A stretch of 64,000 nt of DNA. Origin: Nageia nagi (taxonomy: Eukaryota; Pinophyta). Shown in pieces: positions 11,265-21,799 of the stretch (positions within the stretch are counted from its first letter, which is position 1; the number at the start of each line of letters is the position of its first letter). A model generated the notes under the pieces. That model ran no database searches. It was not told the DNA's origin and saw only the letters and a list, made by a program, of their open reading frames with translations. The DNA lies in NCBI GenBank assembly GCA_050084985.1, contig JBITNC010000001.1:4712001-4776000 (forward strand). Reading direction: 5' to 3'. The position numbers and the translations under genes were made by a program.

Positions 11265-12580
11265 GTTGATGTTTTGGATTGACCTATTCTCTATAATAAG
11301 GAAAATTTTGATTACTGAATCATGATTAAACTAGTTTTTATGTTTTACATTTGAAGTGTTTGAAAGTAGTGTTGTTGTATTATCAGAGTGAAACTTGTGT
11401 GTTATCACTTTACTGTATGCTATTAGTGGCAATTGCATGACAAGACTCTAGTTCATTTCTGCATGCCAAAGCTAGCATGTGATAAGGAAGTGTACTTTAT
11501 GAATACAATTGTTTTGATTGTTCTTCTCTTTATCTCAACAGTAGGGTTACATGATGATCTTGCATAAGAGTTCATACTATGTATTTAGTTATGTTCAAGT
11601 TTTCATATTTTGGATTACTTATAAGTGTTAGTTTTTCCAAAATATGTGATGTTGATCGAAGTGACAAGTAATATGATTATTCATTTTGACCTTAAAAATT
11701 TTTTAATTTTAATATATTTCTTTTTTTTTAATCTCATCAAGGATACATGATGAGGGGTATAATATAGTGATTATCTAATCAAGGACTCATGAAGGTACAT
11801 TTTAATGTTGCCTCATCAAGGACTCACTATGAGATGTTAGAGGGTTTTAAATTTTTTTGTATTTTTTATTTTATCTATATGTTTTTGTGTTGCCTCATTT
11901 AGAACTCATAATGATATGCTAAAAACAGGGATTAAATATTGTGTATTTTTTGTTTGTTTGAAAATAAAAATTTGATGCCTAAGTCGATGTTTAAAGTTGA
12001 CCTAATCTTTTTGAATAATTCAAACTTGATTGATCAAATTATGATTATTCATGTTCTAATATTTTACACTTGACATGTTTTAAAAACCTTTATGGTGTAT
12101 ACCAAAACATTACTTGTATCTATCTTCATATTGTATGTTGTTTGTGGTAGTTGCGTGATGAGACTCTAGTTTTTCTCTATATGTCGAAGCTAGCATGTGC
12201 TAGTAAGCTTATCTTGTGTATACATTTATTTGAGTTTTGCTGCTCTTTATCTTGTCAATGAGGGTACATGATGATCTTACACAATTTCATATCATAATTT
12301 TAAATCATGTTCGATTTTTCGAAGATCAAATTATTTGTGAGGTTTGATTACATTTAGACATGTTACTTTGGTCAATTTAACAAGTTAAGAGGCTTGCTCA
12401 TTTTATTTTTTTGACATATTTTTGTTATCTCATCTTGGCCCCATGATGAGGTGCCTAAAGAGGGATTTAAATATTTTTGTGTACATACATTTTTGTATTC
12501 GGATGTTTTTGTATTACCTTATCTAGAAGTTATGATGGAATGCTAGAGGAAGGGCTTGTATTTTTTATTTTCATTTTTTA
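11265..12580. repeat. Diverged tandem duplication, ~718-bp period, in G1 3' region
   Basis: Two units line up with a period near 718 bases: e.g. AAGCTAGCATGTG at 11470 and 12188, AGACTCTAGTT at 11444 and 12161, and GGTACATGATGATCTT-like text at 11545 and 12265. Each unit ends with smaller internal repeats built on CTCATCAAGGACTCA / TGATGAGG (11735-11925 and 12430-12540). No coding potential is seen. Large tandem repeats between integrase and 3' LTR are common in Tat elements. Confidence 0.7.
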
Positions 12581-12806
12581 AAAAAGTGATCACCAATATT
12601 TTAGTCTAATTGTTAGCATTCCATCTTAGTCACCAATGTCCGAATTAAAATCATTGATGTTTGAGATCTTGGGTCAAATAAAAAGAAAAGATGAGTTATC
12701 ATTTTCTCATTTGTCTTTTACTATTTTTTAGATTTCTTATTAGATTGTCACACTCTCTTCACCATTGACTGTGCATTTAGTCACTAGTCACTTTTTGTGA
12801 GTCAAC

Positions 12807-13734
12807 ATGCCATTGAGGAGGAGATCAACTATCTGGATGAGGCTAATCAAGGATGAGGTAGAATTTTCAAACCTTATTTTTTAATTTTTTATGTAGTAAT
12901 TCATTTGTTGTGATTAAATAAAAAATAGAAATTATAGGGTTAGTTATTTTATTTTTAGGACATTTTCATCTATTTAGATTTTACATTTAGGCTTATTTTT
13001 AATTTTTTTGAACATTTCAATCATGATCATGGCTAGGGATGAAGGGCTTCAAGGTTTCTAGCATTTGGCCAATGGACATTGGCAATTTTGCAACTCGATT
13101 TTCTAATCATCCGTATTTTTCCTTTAAGTTAATTTTTTTTTACTTATTTTAAGTTTGAGATATTTTTGAGCCTAGGGATTGTTATCCCACCATTCTATAG
13201 GAGGGACATCTATTTCTTACTTTTATATACCATACTTTTTTTGGAGTGTGAGTTTTGGAGTTCGACCCTACATGGGTCGTATTCATGTCGAGTATGCTTT
13301 CATGGTAGCCTTGCTTAAGAGGTGGGACTCCACCACTGCTACTTTTCATCTCCCAACAGGGGATATGACTATCATAGTGGAGGACATCCATCATATCTAC
13401 CATTTTCCTATTCATTTCTAACAAATTTAAGAATCATGGATTAAGATGATGTCAAGACTGCTATCTCTTATTTGTATGGAGTTGATAGAGTTGCTAACAT
13501 CATGTTTGAGATCAACTTAGATGTTGTCAGGTACTTTTGTATTGGCATGAAGATCAATAAGCGAGCATCAAGTGCTCCTTTTTGATGGGAATGATCTAGT
13601 GCTATGCTTTGCCTAACATGGGTAGTGATTGATTCTCGTGGTCATTACTTACCTAGATCATGGATAATGGATATAAATGAATGGTATAACTATTTAGATG
13701 TCAAACATAACATTATAGTTAACTTACCTAGATC
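12807..13734 (+). pseudogene. Antisense ORF of G1 with plant mobile domain (PMD)
   Basis: The frame 13179-13421 encodes GRIHVEYAFMVALLKRW followed by TATFHLPTGDMTI and a DIHHIYHFPI segment. This is the signature of the plant mobile (aminotransferase-like) domain: R-W, T-F-H-L-P-G-E-M-T, then D-V..L-P-I. It lies on the plus strand, antisense to G1, between integrase and 3' LTR, where Tat elements are known to carry antisense ORFs with PMD similarity. A possible start is ATG 12807 (MPLRRRSTIWMRL), with an intron or decay before 13150. Beyond the stop at 13422, codons such as DDVKTAISYLYGVDRVANIMF (split by stops) continue to about 13734. Domain call is by motif. Confidence 0.65.
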
Positions 13735-14050
13735 ATAATAATAATATGTATATTATGAGGTGGAATGAATGTATAATATGATAAACAAGTGTATTGAATA
13801 AGATATTCAAATTAAATTCATCAAATAATCTTTTTATTTTATTTCATCTACTAGGGATGATATAAAATAATGTTATAATACACAAGTTTATTATAAACTC
13901 ATGTGTGTGCAATGATATTTATTTCCTTCTCTTAACTCTCATAAACTTAATATTTCAATAGCATAGAATATGTAAGTTGATTCATCCATATGAAATGTAC
14001 AAAGGTCCATCATAGAGACTAGACATGTCACCGCTTCATAAGGTATACCG

Positions 14051-14150
14051 CACTACCAGAAGGATGTCCATAGCCTCGATGAAAATTAACCCTAGATCTT
14101 GTTATAGCCTTGATCTATTTCCAATTAGACATTCATAGCCTCGATAAAGG
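14051..14150 (+). repeat. Possible CACTA transposon terminus
   Basis: The sequence begins CACTACCAGAAGGATGTCC and is followed by repeated ATAGCCTCGAT words (14072, 14133) and ATAGCCTTGAT (14103). Plant CACTA elements start with CACTA(C/A)-AGAA and often have TATAGCCTCGGT-like subterminal repeats. I found no matching inverted end in the window, so this would be a broken or solo end. Confidence 0.35.
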
Positions 14151-15453
14151 ATATTGTAATCACCAAAGAATTCTACTTTTTTTTAATATCTTTTGTAATT
14201 TTGAATCTTTTTTCTCTATTTGTTTTTTCTTCCTATCATATCTCTTGGTTCGGGAAGAAGCAAAATAATAAGATGAATAATCACTCGAAATTATACTCAA
14301 GTAACATCTTTTTTTTGTTTCAAGATTTTAAAATGTGCTAAAGTACATGAGTTCACAATATCCTGAAGATGTATCAAGATTATGTTGTTTATGATCTTAA
14401 GTTTCAAAAACTTAGTAGAAGATATTTTGATAAAATCATACATGAATATTATATTCATAATTCATTTCTTTATTTATACATACAACTATATGTATGAATA
14501 ATACATAGATGGATGTATGATTTGTATATATAATTTGGTAAGTTATTATAATCATCATGTTTGACACTTAATAGTTACGATGATGGAAGTAGTACAAAAA
14601 AATAAAATGAAACAATAGTATGGTATGGACACATAAGGCAACGTACCCAATAGCCAAGACACATCAGAAATATAATTTTTTGAGAATATTATATATATAT
14701 ATATTATAATTTTTGTATTTTTTGCTCATCTAACTCTTCATGGTTGAATCCATGTCGTATGAAGGATTGTAATAACTAACTATGAGAGATGAGTCGAAAA
14801 TGACATAACATATGGATAGCATGATTAACAAACTAATGTGTTGTATGATGAGTGATTGAAATAGAAAAAAATAGAATCCCAATAGGAAATGTTTGGGGCT
14901 ACTATATGGGTGATGGTAAGTATGTTGAATGACTAACAAGGGTGTAATGACGATGGGCCACAAAATATAATGAGTCAACATAAGAATGTATTGAACACAG
15001 GTGTTAATTGTAATCCTCCATATGAAGTTTGTTAGAATCCCTAATGCATTATTGTTTAGTGTAAGAATAGCTTAAAAGTAAGAAAAATTGTTTAGTATTG
15101 ACAATATATTATTGTTATACACAAACTTATATTTGGTTTAAATTAACTCTTTGGTGTAAGAATAGCTTAAAAGTAAGAAAAAATTTCTTACTTAGTATGA
15201 AAATATATTGTTGTTATACATTTTTTTTACATACTAACTTTTTATGTTAGTTGCAATTTCTTTAAAAAATTTGCTTAACATATTGTTTGTAAAACTTGCA
15301 ATTTTTTTATTTTAAAGCAAGTGCTTAAAAAGATTGCAATTTTTTTTTATAGTTATATTCCATTAAAAAAAAAATTATTATATTCTTGTAATAAATTTTG
15401 TATATATGCAGAAGAAAGGAATTTTTTACTACATTATAAAGAAAGCAGAAAAG

Positions 15454-15480
15454 TATATATATATATATATATATATATAT
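15454..15480. repeat. TA dinucleotide microsatellite
   Basis: About 13 TA units in a row, within AT-rich spacer DNA. Confidence 0.9.
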
Positions 15481-16038
15481 TGAAATTTACAATATAATTT
15501 TTTTTTAACATTTTGAAAATAGATATTACAAAATATTTTATAGTAATGGTAAAAGCCTTTATATATTAATTTTTTTTTTTTTACATTCTTGAAAATCTTA
15601 AAAAAAAAAAAGACCAAAGCCCCATTGTTAGTTGTAAAGCATATGCTGCCCTCTTCTTCGAATAAGGGTATGAATTTTATGGCAGTTTAGACTATTTGGT
15701 GTTTTTTCCTACCAAATACAACCATAGTTTAAAAATAACTGTTATCTATGAAGTTTAAATGCAATGTTTTACCTGGCAAAGTTTATATATAAATAATATA
15801 TTAATCAACAGATTAAATAATTTTTGTATGTATATAGAGGTATAAACTATTATATGTGATAGGTAAAATTCAAGAGCAAACGTCGTTCAAAAATTTAATG
15901 AGATAGGGCATCCTGTCAAATTTAAATCCTGAACATCGTTGGCAACCTCACATTTCCATTCGACCCTCCCCTCTTCTTGGCAGGAAGATAAAATTATCCA
16001 GGTAGTTTTTTTTTAGTCATTTTGAGGGAGAACTTGTC

Positions 16039-16188
16039 CATGGCCACTCAGACAACAAGAGATCCATGGATAGCTCAAGCCCCTCGCTTCTTTGTGCCTG
16101 CCTACCCCTTGCAGCTGTCTCCTATCTTTGGGTGCCACTTGCAAAAATCTTTCAATCTCATCAAGAAGATGATGAAGATGTGGTAATA
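16039..16188 (+). other. GC-richer reading frame fused to truncated C2
   Basis: ATG 16039 opens a frame beginning MATQTTRDPWIAQAPRFF, then a Pro/Leu-rich stretch (VPAYPLQLSP), clearly richer in G+C than its surroundings. About 35 codons in, at roughly 16140-16146, it runs into copia gag sequence (SFNLIKKM, out of the gag frame) and stops at 16183. I do not recognise the product. It may be a scrap of a host exon joined to the copia sequence by a truncated or template-switched insertion. It could also be chance. Confidence 0.35.
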
Positions 16189-17072
16189 TACTTAAATAAG
16201 ATTATTGATCTTAGGACTCAACTTGTGAGTTATGGGTGTAATTAGATTAATGATGAATTTATGTTGTTCATCATCTTACAAATCCTCTCAACCAAGTTTA
16301 GTCACTTCGTGACTATTATTGAGACTAGACTTGATGATGAAAAGGAAGTCTTCTCTCTTGAGAATATTTTTAGACTCCTCTTAAAGCATAAAGAAACCAT
16401 CAACAAGAAGGTGTCGATTTCTTCACCAAAGGAGTAAAATGTTGATTTAAGTGTAACTAAGGCAACTCACTTCAACAAGAAGTTCAAAAATCACAAGAAG
16501 TCCCCTTATGTTCATCCTAATAGAAACATAAAGAAGTATGACAATAATCATCATGATCATAAAGGAAATTCAAACACATCTTATGTGCCTAAGGAAAAGT
16601 TTGACAAATATTGTAACTATTATGGTATTTATGGTCACAAAGAGAACCATTGCTTTAAGAAAAAGAGAGAGGAAAATGGCAAAAGCAAAGATAATATGAA
16701 TAAATTTGAAGGAAAGAAGAATAAGAAAGGTGCTTATATTTGTGCTTTTTATTCCAAGTCTCATACCTTTACAAATGATTGGGTTATCAATTCAGGTTGC
16801 AATAACCATATGAGCTTTGAAAGGAATGAGTTTGAAAACTTTCATAACATAAGAAGGATGGGGTAGTAATAGGTGATAACTCTATGCTAGAAGTAAAAGG
16901 GATTGGAATCATCTTATTACATGGGAAGATGATTGAAAATGTATTATTTGTGCCTAAGTTAAGGATGAATCTTTTATCAGTAATTCAAATTGCAAGAAAA
17001 GGATATACCTTTGAGTTTACTTTGAACTCTTGGAGTTTAAGGAAGGGGTTTTACACCTTGATAAGGGGATAA
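16146..17072 (+). pseudogene. gag-pol: C2 gag C-terminus and protease remnant
   Basis: Gag is readable as YLNKIIDLRTQLVSYGCN, SLENIFRLLLKHKETINKK and then a knuckle CNYYGIYGHKENHC (16612-16653), in which the second Cys of CX2CX4HX4C is Tyr. The 93-codon frame 16585-16866 includes DWVINSGCNNHMSF, the protease site with Asp replaced by Asn. A frameshift and TAGTAA at 16865 precede the next frame (16884-17072), which carries the conserved VLFVPKLRMNLLSVIQIARK segment before the GAG-pre-integrase domain. Confidence 0.85.
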
Positions 17073-17960
17073 ATTAAAATTGACCTTTTCATAGTTGATC
17101 AAGTGCCTTCTAAGTTGTGCTTGGTCTCAAATGTTTGTTATAAATGTAACCTTTGGTAATAATGTTTAGGCTATCTAAACCACAAGAGTATTTAACACAT
17201 GAAGGATCAATATCTTATGAAAGGATTGCCTCCTATTTCACCCTCCATTAGCCTTTTTCAAAACTTCATTTTAGGAAAGATGAAAAGACAAAACTTTGAA
17301 AAATATAAAGCAACTAAGGCATCTCAACCTCTCCAATTGCTTCACTTAAATTTGATGGGTCCTTTTTAAACTAAGTCTTTGGAGGAGCATCTTATGTAAT
17401 TACATTTATTGATGACCTTTGGGTATCTACTAGAGCATAAATATCAAACCTTTGATATGTTCAATTAGTTCATGGCCTTTGTTGAAAATCATTCCAATCT
17501 GAAGATCAAAATACTAAGGTTGGATAATGGAGGTGAATATGTAAGTAATGAGTTCAATGACTTTTATCCAAAGCATGGGATCAAAAGGTAATTTATTATA
17601 CCTTATACTCCATAACAAAATGGTATTATAGAAAGGAAGAATAGGAACATTATGGAAATGACTAGATGCATGTTGAAAAATCTTCCTAAGTTTTTATGGT
17701 ATGAAGCTATTAGCACTACTATCTACATCTTGAATAGGTGCCCCACAAAAGTAGTGAAAGGAAAAACTCCATACAAAGCATGGACAAGAAAGAAACTTGA
17801 TATCTCACATCTAAGATTCTTTGAATTTGAAGCTTTTTCCTTCATAGTTTCAGATGAAAGGAATAAGTTAGATAATAAATCAAAAAAATGCATCTTTATG
17901 GGTTATGATAGTCAACATAGAGGGTATATGCTTTACTCTCCTTCAGTAAAATAGTTTTTA
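17073..17960 (+). pseudogene. pol: C2 integrase remnant
   Basis: Zinc-finger and core regions are badly decayed (stops at 17157, 17368, 17467), but TFIDDL near 17405 and LRLDNGGEYVSNEFN (17517-17560, second catalytic Asp region) are readable. The core end and C-terminus survive as a 100-codon frame, 17652-17954, with EMTRCMLKNLPKFLWYEA, LNRCPTKVV and GYDSQHRGYMLYSP, which is standard for copia integrase. TAACAA at 17613 replaces the Gln codons expected before NG. Confidence 0.82.
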
Positions 17961-19700
17961 TTTCAAGGGATGTCGAATTCAATTACATTCATATTTCCTC
18001 TTCTTCAAGTGAAGTGATTGAAGACTCTTCAAAATTTTCTAAATGGTTATATATCTCTTCAAATAAGTCACCTCAAGAGCAAAATTCTTCAACTCAAATG
18101 ATAACTAGAAGCATGACTTTGAATAAGTCTCTCTTGGCTAAAATCAACAATCATAATGAGACTTCAACCTTTAAGGAGGCATATAAACATGTTTGTTGGA
18201 TGGATACCATGAATTTTGAATTTGAGGAACTTATGAAAAATAGAACTTGACCCTTAGATCTAGATTCATTTTCAAAGAATGTAATTGGAAATAAATGTAT
18301 TTATAAGATCAAGTGCAATTCAAAGATGAAATTGAGAAGTATAAGGCAAGTTTGGTTGCTAAGGGTTTCACTCAAAAGTATGGAATTGATTATGAGAAAA
18401 CATTTACACCAGTAGCAAATATGGCAATAGTTAGATTAATTATTGCCCTTTGAGCAACTCAAGGTTGGAATGTACTTCAACTTGATGTACAGAGTGCATT
18501 TTTTAATGGTGACTTAGATGTTGAAATATTTATGAGTCAACCAGAAGGGTTTGATGTTTAAGGGAAAGAGCCCCATGTGTGTAAGATAAATAAGTCTTTG
18601 TATAAAATTAAGCAAGCACCAAAAGCATGGTACATGAAGATTTTAGGTTATTTTAAGACTCTTGGGTTCTAAAAATGCTCCTCATATTCAAATTTTTATG
18701 TGCTTAATGAAGGAAAAGACTTGATATTAATTCTCCTCTATGTGGATGATCTATTGATCATGGGGAATAATATTATGATCATAAATGAGTGCATAACCAA
18801 ACTTAAGGTAGAATTTGTAATGACTGATTTTAGTCTTTTTCACTACTACCTTGGTATGCAAGTGTATCAATGTAATGATTGTATCCACCTAAGTCAATCC
18901 AAGTATATCTTAGATATTTTGCAAAAGTTTGGAATGGAAGAGTGTAAGCCTATGAATATACCGTTTCTCTTAGAATCAAGCTTGAGACTAGCTCAAACTC
19001 TCAGATGTTAGATGCTATAGAATATAGGAGCTTAATGGTAGTCTTCTTTATTTGACTATCTTTAGGCTAGATATTGCCTATGCAATGAATTTTTTGGAAA
19101 GGTTTATGCATAAGCCATATGTTGAATATTTTCATATTGCTAAGAAGATTTTGAGGTATATTATGGGCACAAAGGATCTTACCCTTATGTTTTCTAATTT
19201 ACCTTCTTTTGTTCTCTTAAGGTTCTTTGATTTTGACTTTAGGGGTGATAGAGATGACAAGAAATCCACTTTTACCTATGTTTAATATTAGATTAGGTGT
19301 TATCTCTTGGTATTTTAATAAGTAACCTATAGTCACTTTTTTCACCATAGAAGCAGAATATAGAGTAGTAATTTTTGTAGCACAGGAAGCAATTTAGCTT
19401 AAGCATATTCTAAAAGAAATTGGGTATGAGTAGGTTGGCCCATCCTTGATATCTTCAGATAATCAATCAACCATTGCTTTATCCAAGAAACATTTGTTCC
19501 ATCAAAGAACAAACCATGTAGAAATCCAAGTGCACTTCATTAGGGAGAAAGTTATGGATGGCACATTGCAGCTTGAATATTTTCCATTGAATGAAATCTT
19601 TGCTAATTTGTTCACTAAGCCCCTTTCTAACACTCATTTCTACAAGATTCAAGGGTCTTTTGGGTTGGTAAAGTTTCCTTCAAGGGGGAATGGAGTTTGA
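17961..19700 (+). pseudogene. pol: C2 reverse transcriptase and RNase H remnant
   Basis: The RT entry reads TQMITRSMTLNKSLLAKI (18091-18144). The fingers/palm follow with frameshifts (LNEGKDLILILLYVDDLL). The catalytic YVDD is intact at 18739-18750, with FSLFHYYLGMQVYQC and SQSKYILDILQKFGMEECKP after it. The connection and RNase H appear as FRLDIAYAMNFLERFMHKP (from 19061) and SSDNQSTIALSKKHLFHQRT, FIREKVMDGTLQLEYFP, LFTKPLSNTHF (19449-19630). The frame ends KFPSRGNGV at 19698. This is the best-preserved copia RT of the three. Confidence 0.88.
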
Positions 19701-19795
19701 ATTCTAATTGAATTCATTTTTTTTTATGATAACTTCACTCCTACAAGGATATTTTGGCTATATAGTGTTGATCTTTGTGTACCTTTTTTTTATTC

Positions 19796-19965
19796 TCAAT
19801 GTGTGAGGAACTAGTATGTGCATGTTGGCATTGTTCAATTATCCACATTAGATCAACTTATTTTTACACTTTCTGCACTATTTAGTTATCCATGTGTGAG
19901 GAACTAGTATGTGCATGATAGCAGTGTTTAGTTATCCATGTGTGAGAAATGAGTATGTGCATGAT
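19796..19965 (+). repeat. Repeated motif in C2 3' untranslated region
   Basis: At least three copies of a unit with TTATCCATGTGTGAGGAACT followed by AGTATGTGCATG, spaced about 50-90 bases apart. They match the motifs in C1 (6735, 6780) and C3 (49450-49670). Confidence 0.65.
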
Positions 19966-20448
19966 TGGATGTATATCCTATATTTTGATAATTATGATCA
20001 ATGCATGTGTTTCTTATACAGTAGGTGACTATGAATTTTGCTTGGCATCTTTGTGATAAATTATAGTGTACCATTTGATCATTTTATGGATTGTATTATT
20101 TGATTCTTCTATCTTATGATAATATGAATATATGATACATCTAACTAATCTTGTGTTTAAGTTGCTTGTAGCTTGCAAGTTTCTTCTTGAGATTGTAGGT
20201 TACTTACTTCATGCAACTTATAGAGACTCATCTTATCAACTTCTTATTCAAGACTACTTCTAGTATATTAGAACCATCTATGTTCGATGGATATTGCTTT
20301 GTAAACTATTTATCAAAATATTTAAATAGTTGAGTCTTATCCAATATCTATTACTTCTCAAGATGTATAGTTCTTATCTTCGATTGTATCTATTATGGAG
20401 GAGAACTCTCTCACTATCTTCTCTACCCAATATTGCATTAAGGGGAAG

Positions 20449-20939
20449 TGTTAGAATTTCTAATGCATTATTATTTAATATTAAAATAAAATAAAGTGTC
20501 TCTCCTACTTATTTCATTCAAATACTAAAAAGTATTTATAAATAACTTTTGTAAACCCTTGGTAAAAAGGTGCGTTAATGTGAGTTAATATGGGGTTCTC
20601 TCCTATAAATAGAGAGCTTGTCCTTATTGTAAATTATACTTGAATAGAGCAAAGTTATGCTCATGCTTTGAAGGAATATAGGTTGTAAGAATTATTCTTT
20701 ACAAGTAAAGATCTAGAGTTGAAGTGGAGTACTCTCATCCTTGAGAGGAACCACTATACACCCTTTGTCATCTTGTGTGTGATTTATTGAGTGTTCTTAA
20801 AAGTAGGATTATTCATACAAGGTGATCTTGGAGTATTAGAGTTTAATATTTTTTATAAGTCTAGTCTAAAAAATAATTAAATGAGGTTTTAGAGAATCTC
20901 TTCATTAGGTATGTCATAAATTATGCAAGTTCCCCAACA
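20449..20939 (+). repeat. 3' LTR of copia element C2
   Basis: The 491-bp LTR runs from TGTTAGAATT to CCCCAACA, next to the polypurine AAGGGGAAG (20440-20448). TATAAATA lies at 20604-20611. It is about 97 % identical by eye to 238-727. The internal 237 bases before it also match 1-237. Confidence 0.85.
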
Positions 20940-21530
20940 TGGTTCATGCTTAATGGTGATGCTCACTCAAAACAAACTTTTGAGGTAATGATAGGCAAGA
21001 TCGAATCTATCCAAAATACTTGAAAAGGCTATCATAGATAGGATTTTATATTGAACAACATCAGGCAACTCAAAAAACTGATTTGTATCTACATCTAGTG
21101 ACATGGCATGACTCTCTATATGAGTGATAGGAAATGTACAAGATGAACATGGGGTGTAAAGGTAAGATAATTCCCAAATAATGAATGGAATGTGATATGG
21201 ATAAACTATGCATTGATTTGTATGTTCAAAAACACAATGAGGATGACTCATGATGTATGTGTGTTGAATGCAACCAACCACCTGCAATATTATATATGCA
21301 AACTTCAGAAATTGAAGAAGGCTATATAAACATAATATATAAATCTTTTATTTTCATGAAAATGATTAATAGACATAGAAATATATCAAATGATATATAT
21401 ACAACACATATGTACAAGACATACATTTTTATATATTTTTGATGTTTTTATTTTTGTTAACATGACAAAAAACTATCTTAATCTATAATCCTCAAATGGT
21501 GTTGGTATATTGATTTCTTGGGAATGATAC
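20940..21530. repeat. Flank shared with 728-1315
   Basis: This continues the C0/C2 similarity beyond the LTR and ends near TTGGGAATGATACAATGTCC (21521-21540). If G1 is read as continuous around C2, this is G1 3'-region sequence, and its copy at 728-1315 would be a piece of a related element. Confidence 0.7.
20967..21287 (-). CDS. Hypothetical 106-aa frame in duplicated flank
   Basis: This minus-strand frame runs uninterrupted for 106 codons from MQVVGCIQHTYIMSHPHC to DRFDLAYHYLKSLF. It is in the same orientation as G1. The homologous frame at 1096-751 is broken into two pieces (79 and 62 codons) by an indel, while most residues are shared. I recognise no domain. It has several Cys/His (CIQHTYIMSHPHCVFEHTN) but no standard zinc-finger spacing. 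It may be a remnant of an accessory G1 protein or a chance frame. Confidence 0.3.
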   Translation of the reverse strand: MQVVGCIQHTYIMSHPHCVFEHTNQCIVYPYHIPFIIWELSYLYTPCSSCTFPITHIESHAMSLDVDTNQFFELPDVVQYKILSMIAFSSILDRFDLAYHYLKSLF

Positions 21531-21555
21531 AATGTCCATGAATCAAGTAGTAATA

Positions 21556-21798
21556 CTAAGTAGGCCTCAATTGAAGATGAAGAGGACCTTGTCCCAAAAT
21601 AGATGGTTGAGTGCAAATGGGGTATGAAATAAGTGATTGATGTGTGACCATGGATAATGGCCTAGGTTTTATTTTGAACTTTATAATAATTCTCTTAGGT
21701 TCCATATATGAATTCAAAGCTTCATTATGTACCTTAAGAAGTATCAAAAAGGAGGGTATATATGGAGGGTATAATGAAACGGGTGGTGGTGGTATCAA
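21556..21798 (-). other. Proline-rich 80-aa frame, unassigned
   Basis: The minus-strand frame starts MIPPPPVSLYPPYIPSF and is rich in Pro and Tyr, like the linker regions of some gag proteins. It lies between the shared flank and the end of G1 integrase, in the G1 sense orientation. No domain is recognised and there is no second copy in the window, so it may not be a gene. Confidence 0.2.
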
Positions 21799-21799
21799 T

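Larger units (their letters stand above)
13735..16038. other. AT-rich spacer with small repeats
   Basis: About 2.3 kb without a gene. It holds: a CACTA-transposon-like end at 14051 (listed separately); a 29-bp fragment TGTTAGAATCCCTAATGCAT at 15030-15058 matching the start of the C0/C2 LTR; a local duplication of GTAAGAATAGCTTAAAAGTA (15060 and 15156); poly-A/T runs (15300-15610); and a TA microsatellite at 15454-15480. Minus-strand frames here are low complexity. Confidence 0.5.
16146..20939 (+). mobile_element. Ty1/copia element C2, 5'-truncated
   Basis: This copia element lacks its 5' LTR, leader and the gag N-terminus; homology with C1 starts at TTTCAATCTCATCAAGAAG, 16148. It then has gag C-terminus, CCHC knuckle, protease, integrase, RT, RNase H, a 3' untranslated region with repeated motifs, and a 3' LTR of the same subfamily as C0. 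It lies in the plus orientation inside G1's 3' region. All domains carry stops or frameshifts. Confidence 0.88.

Noticed and set aside
13182-13424. 80-codon minus-strand frame
   Set aside because: It overlaps the plant-mobile-domain frame on the other strand and has no recognisable motif.
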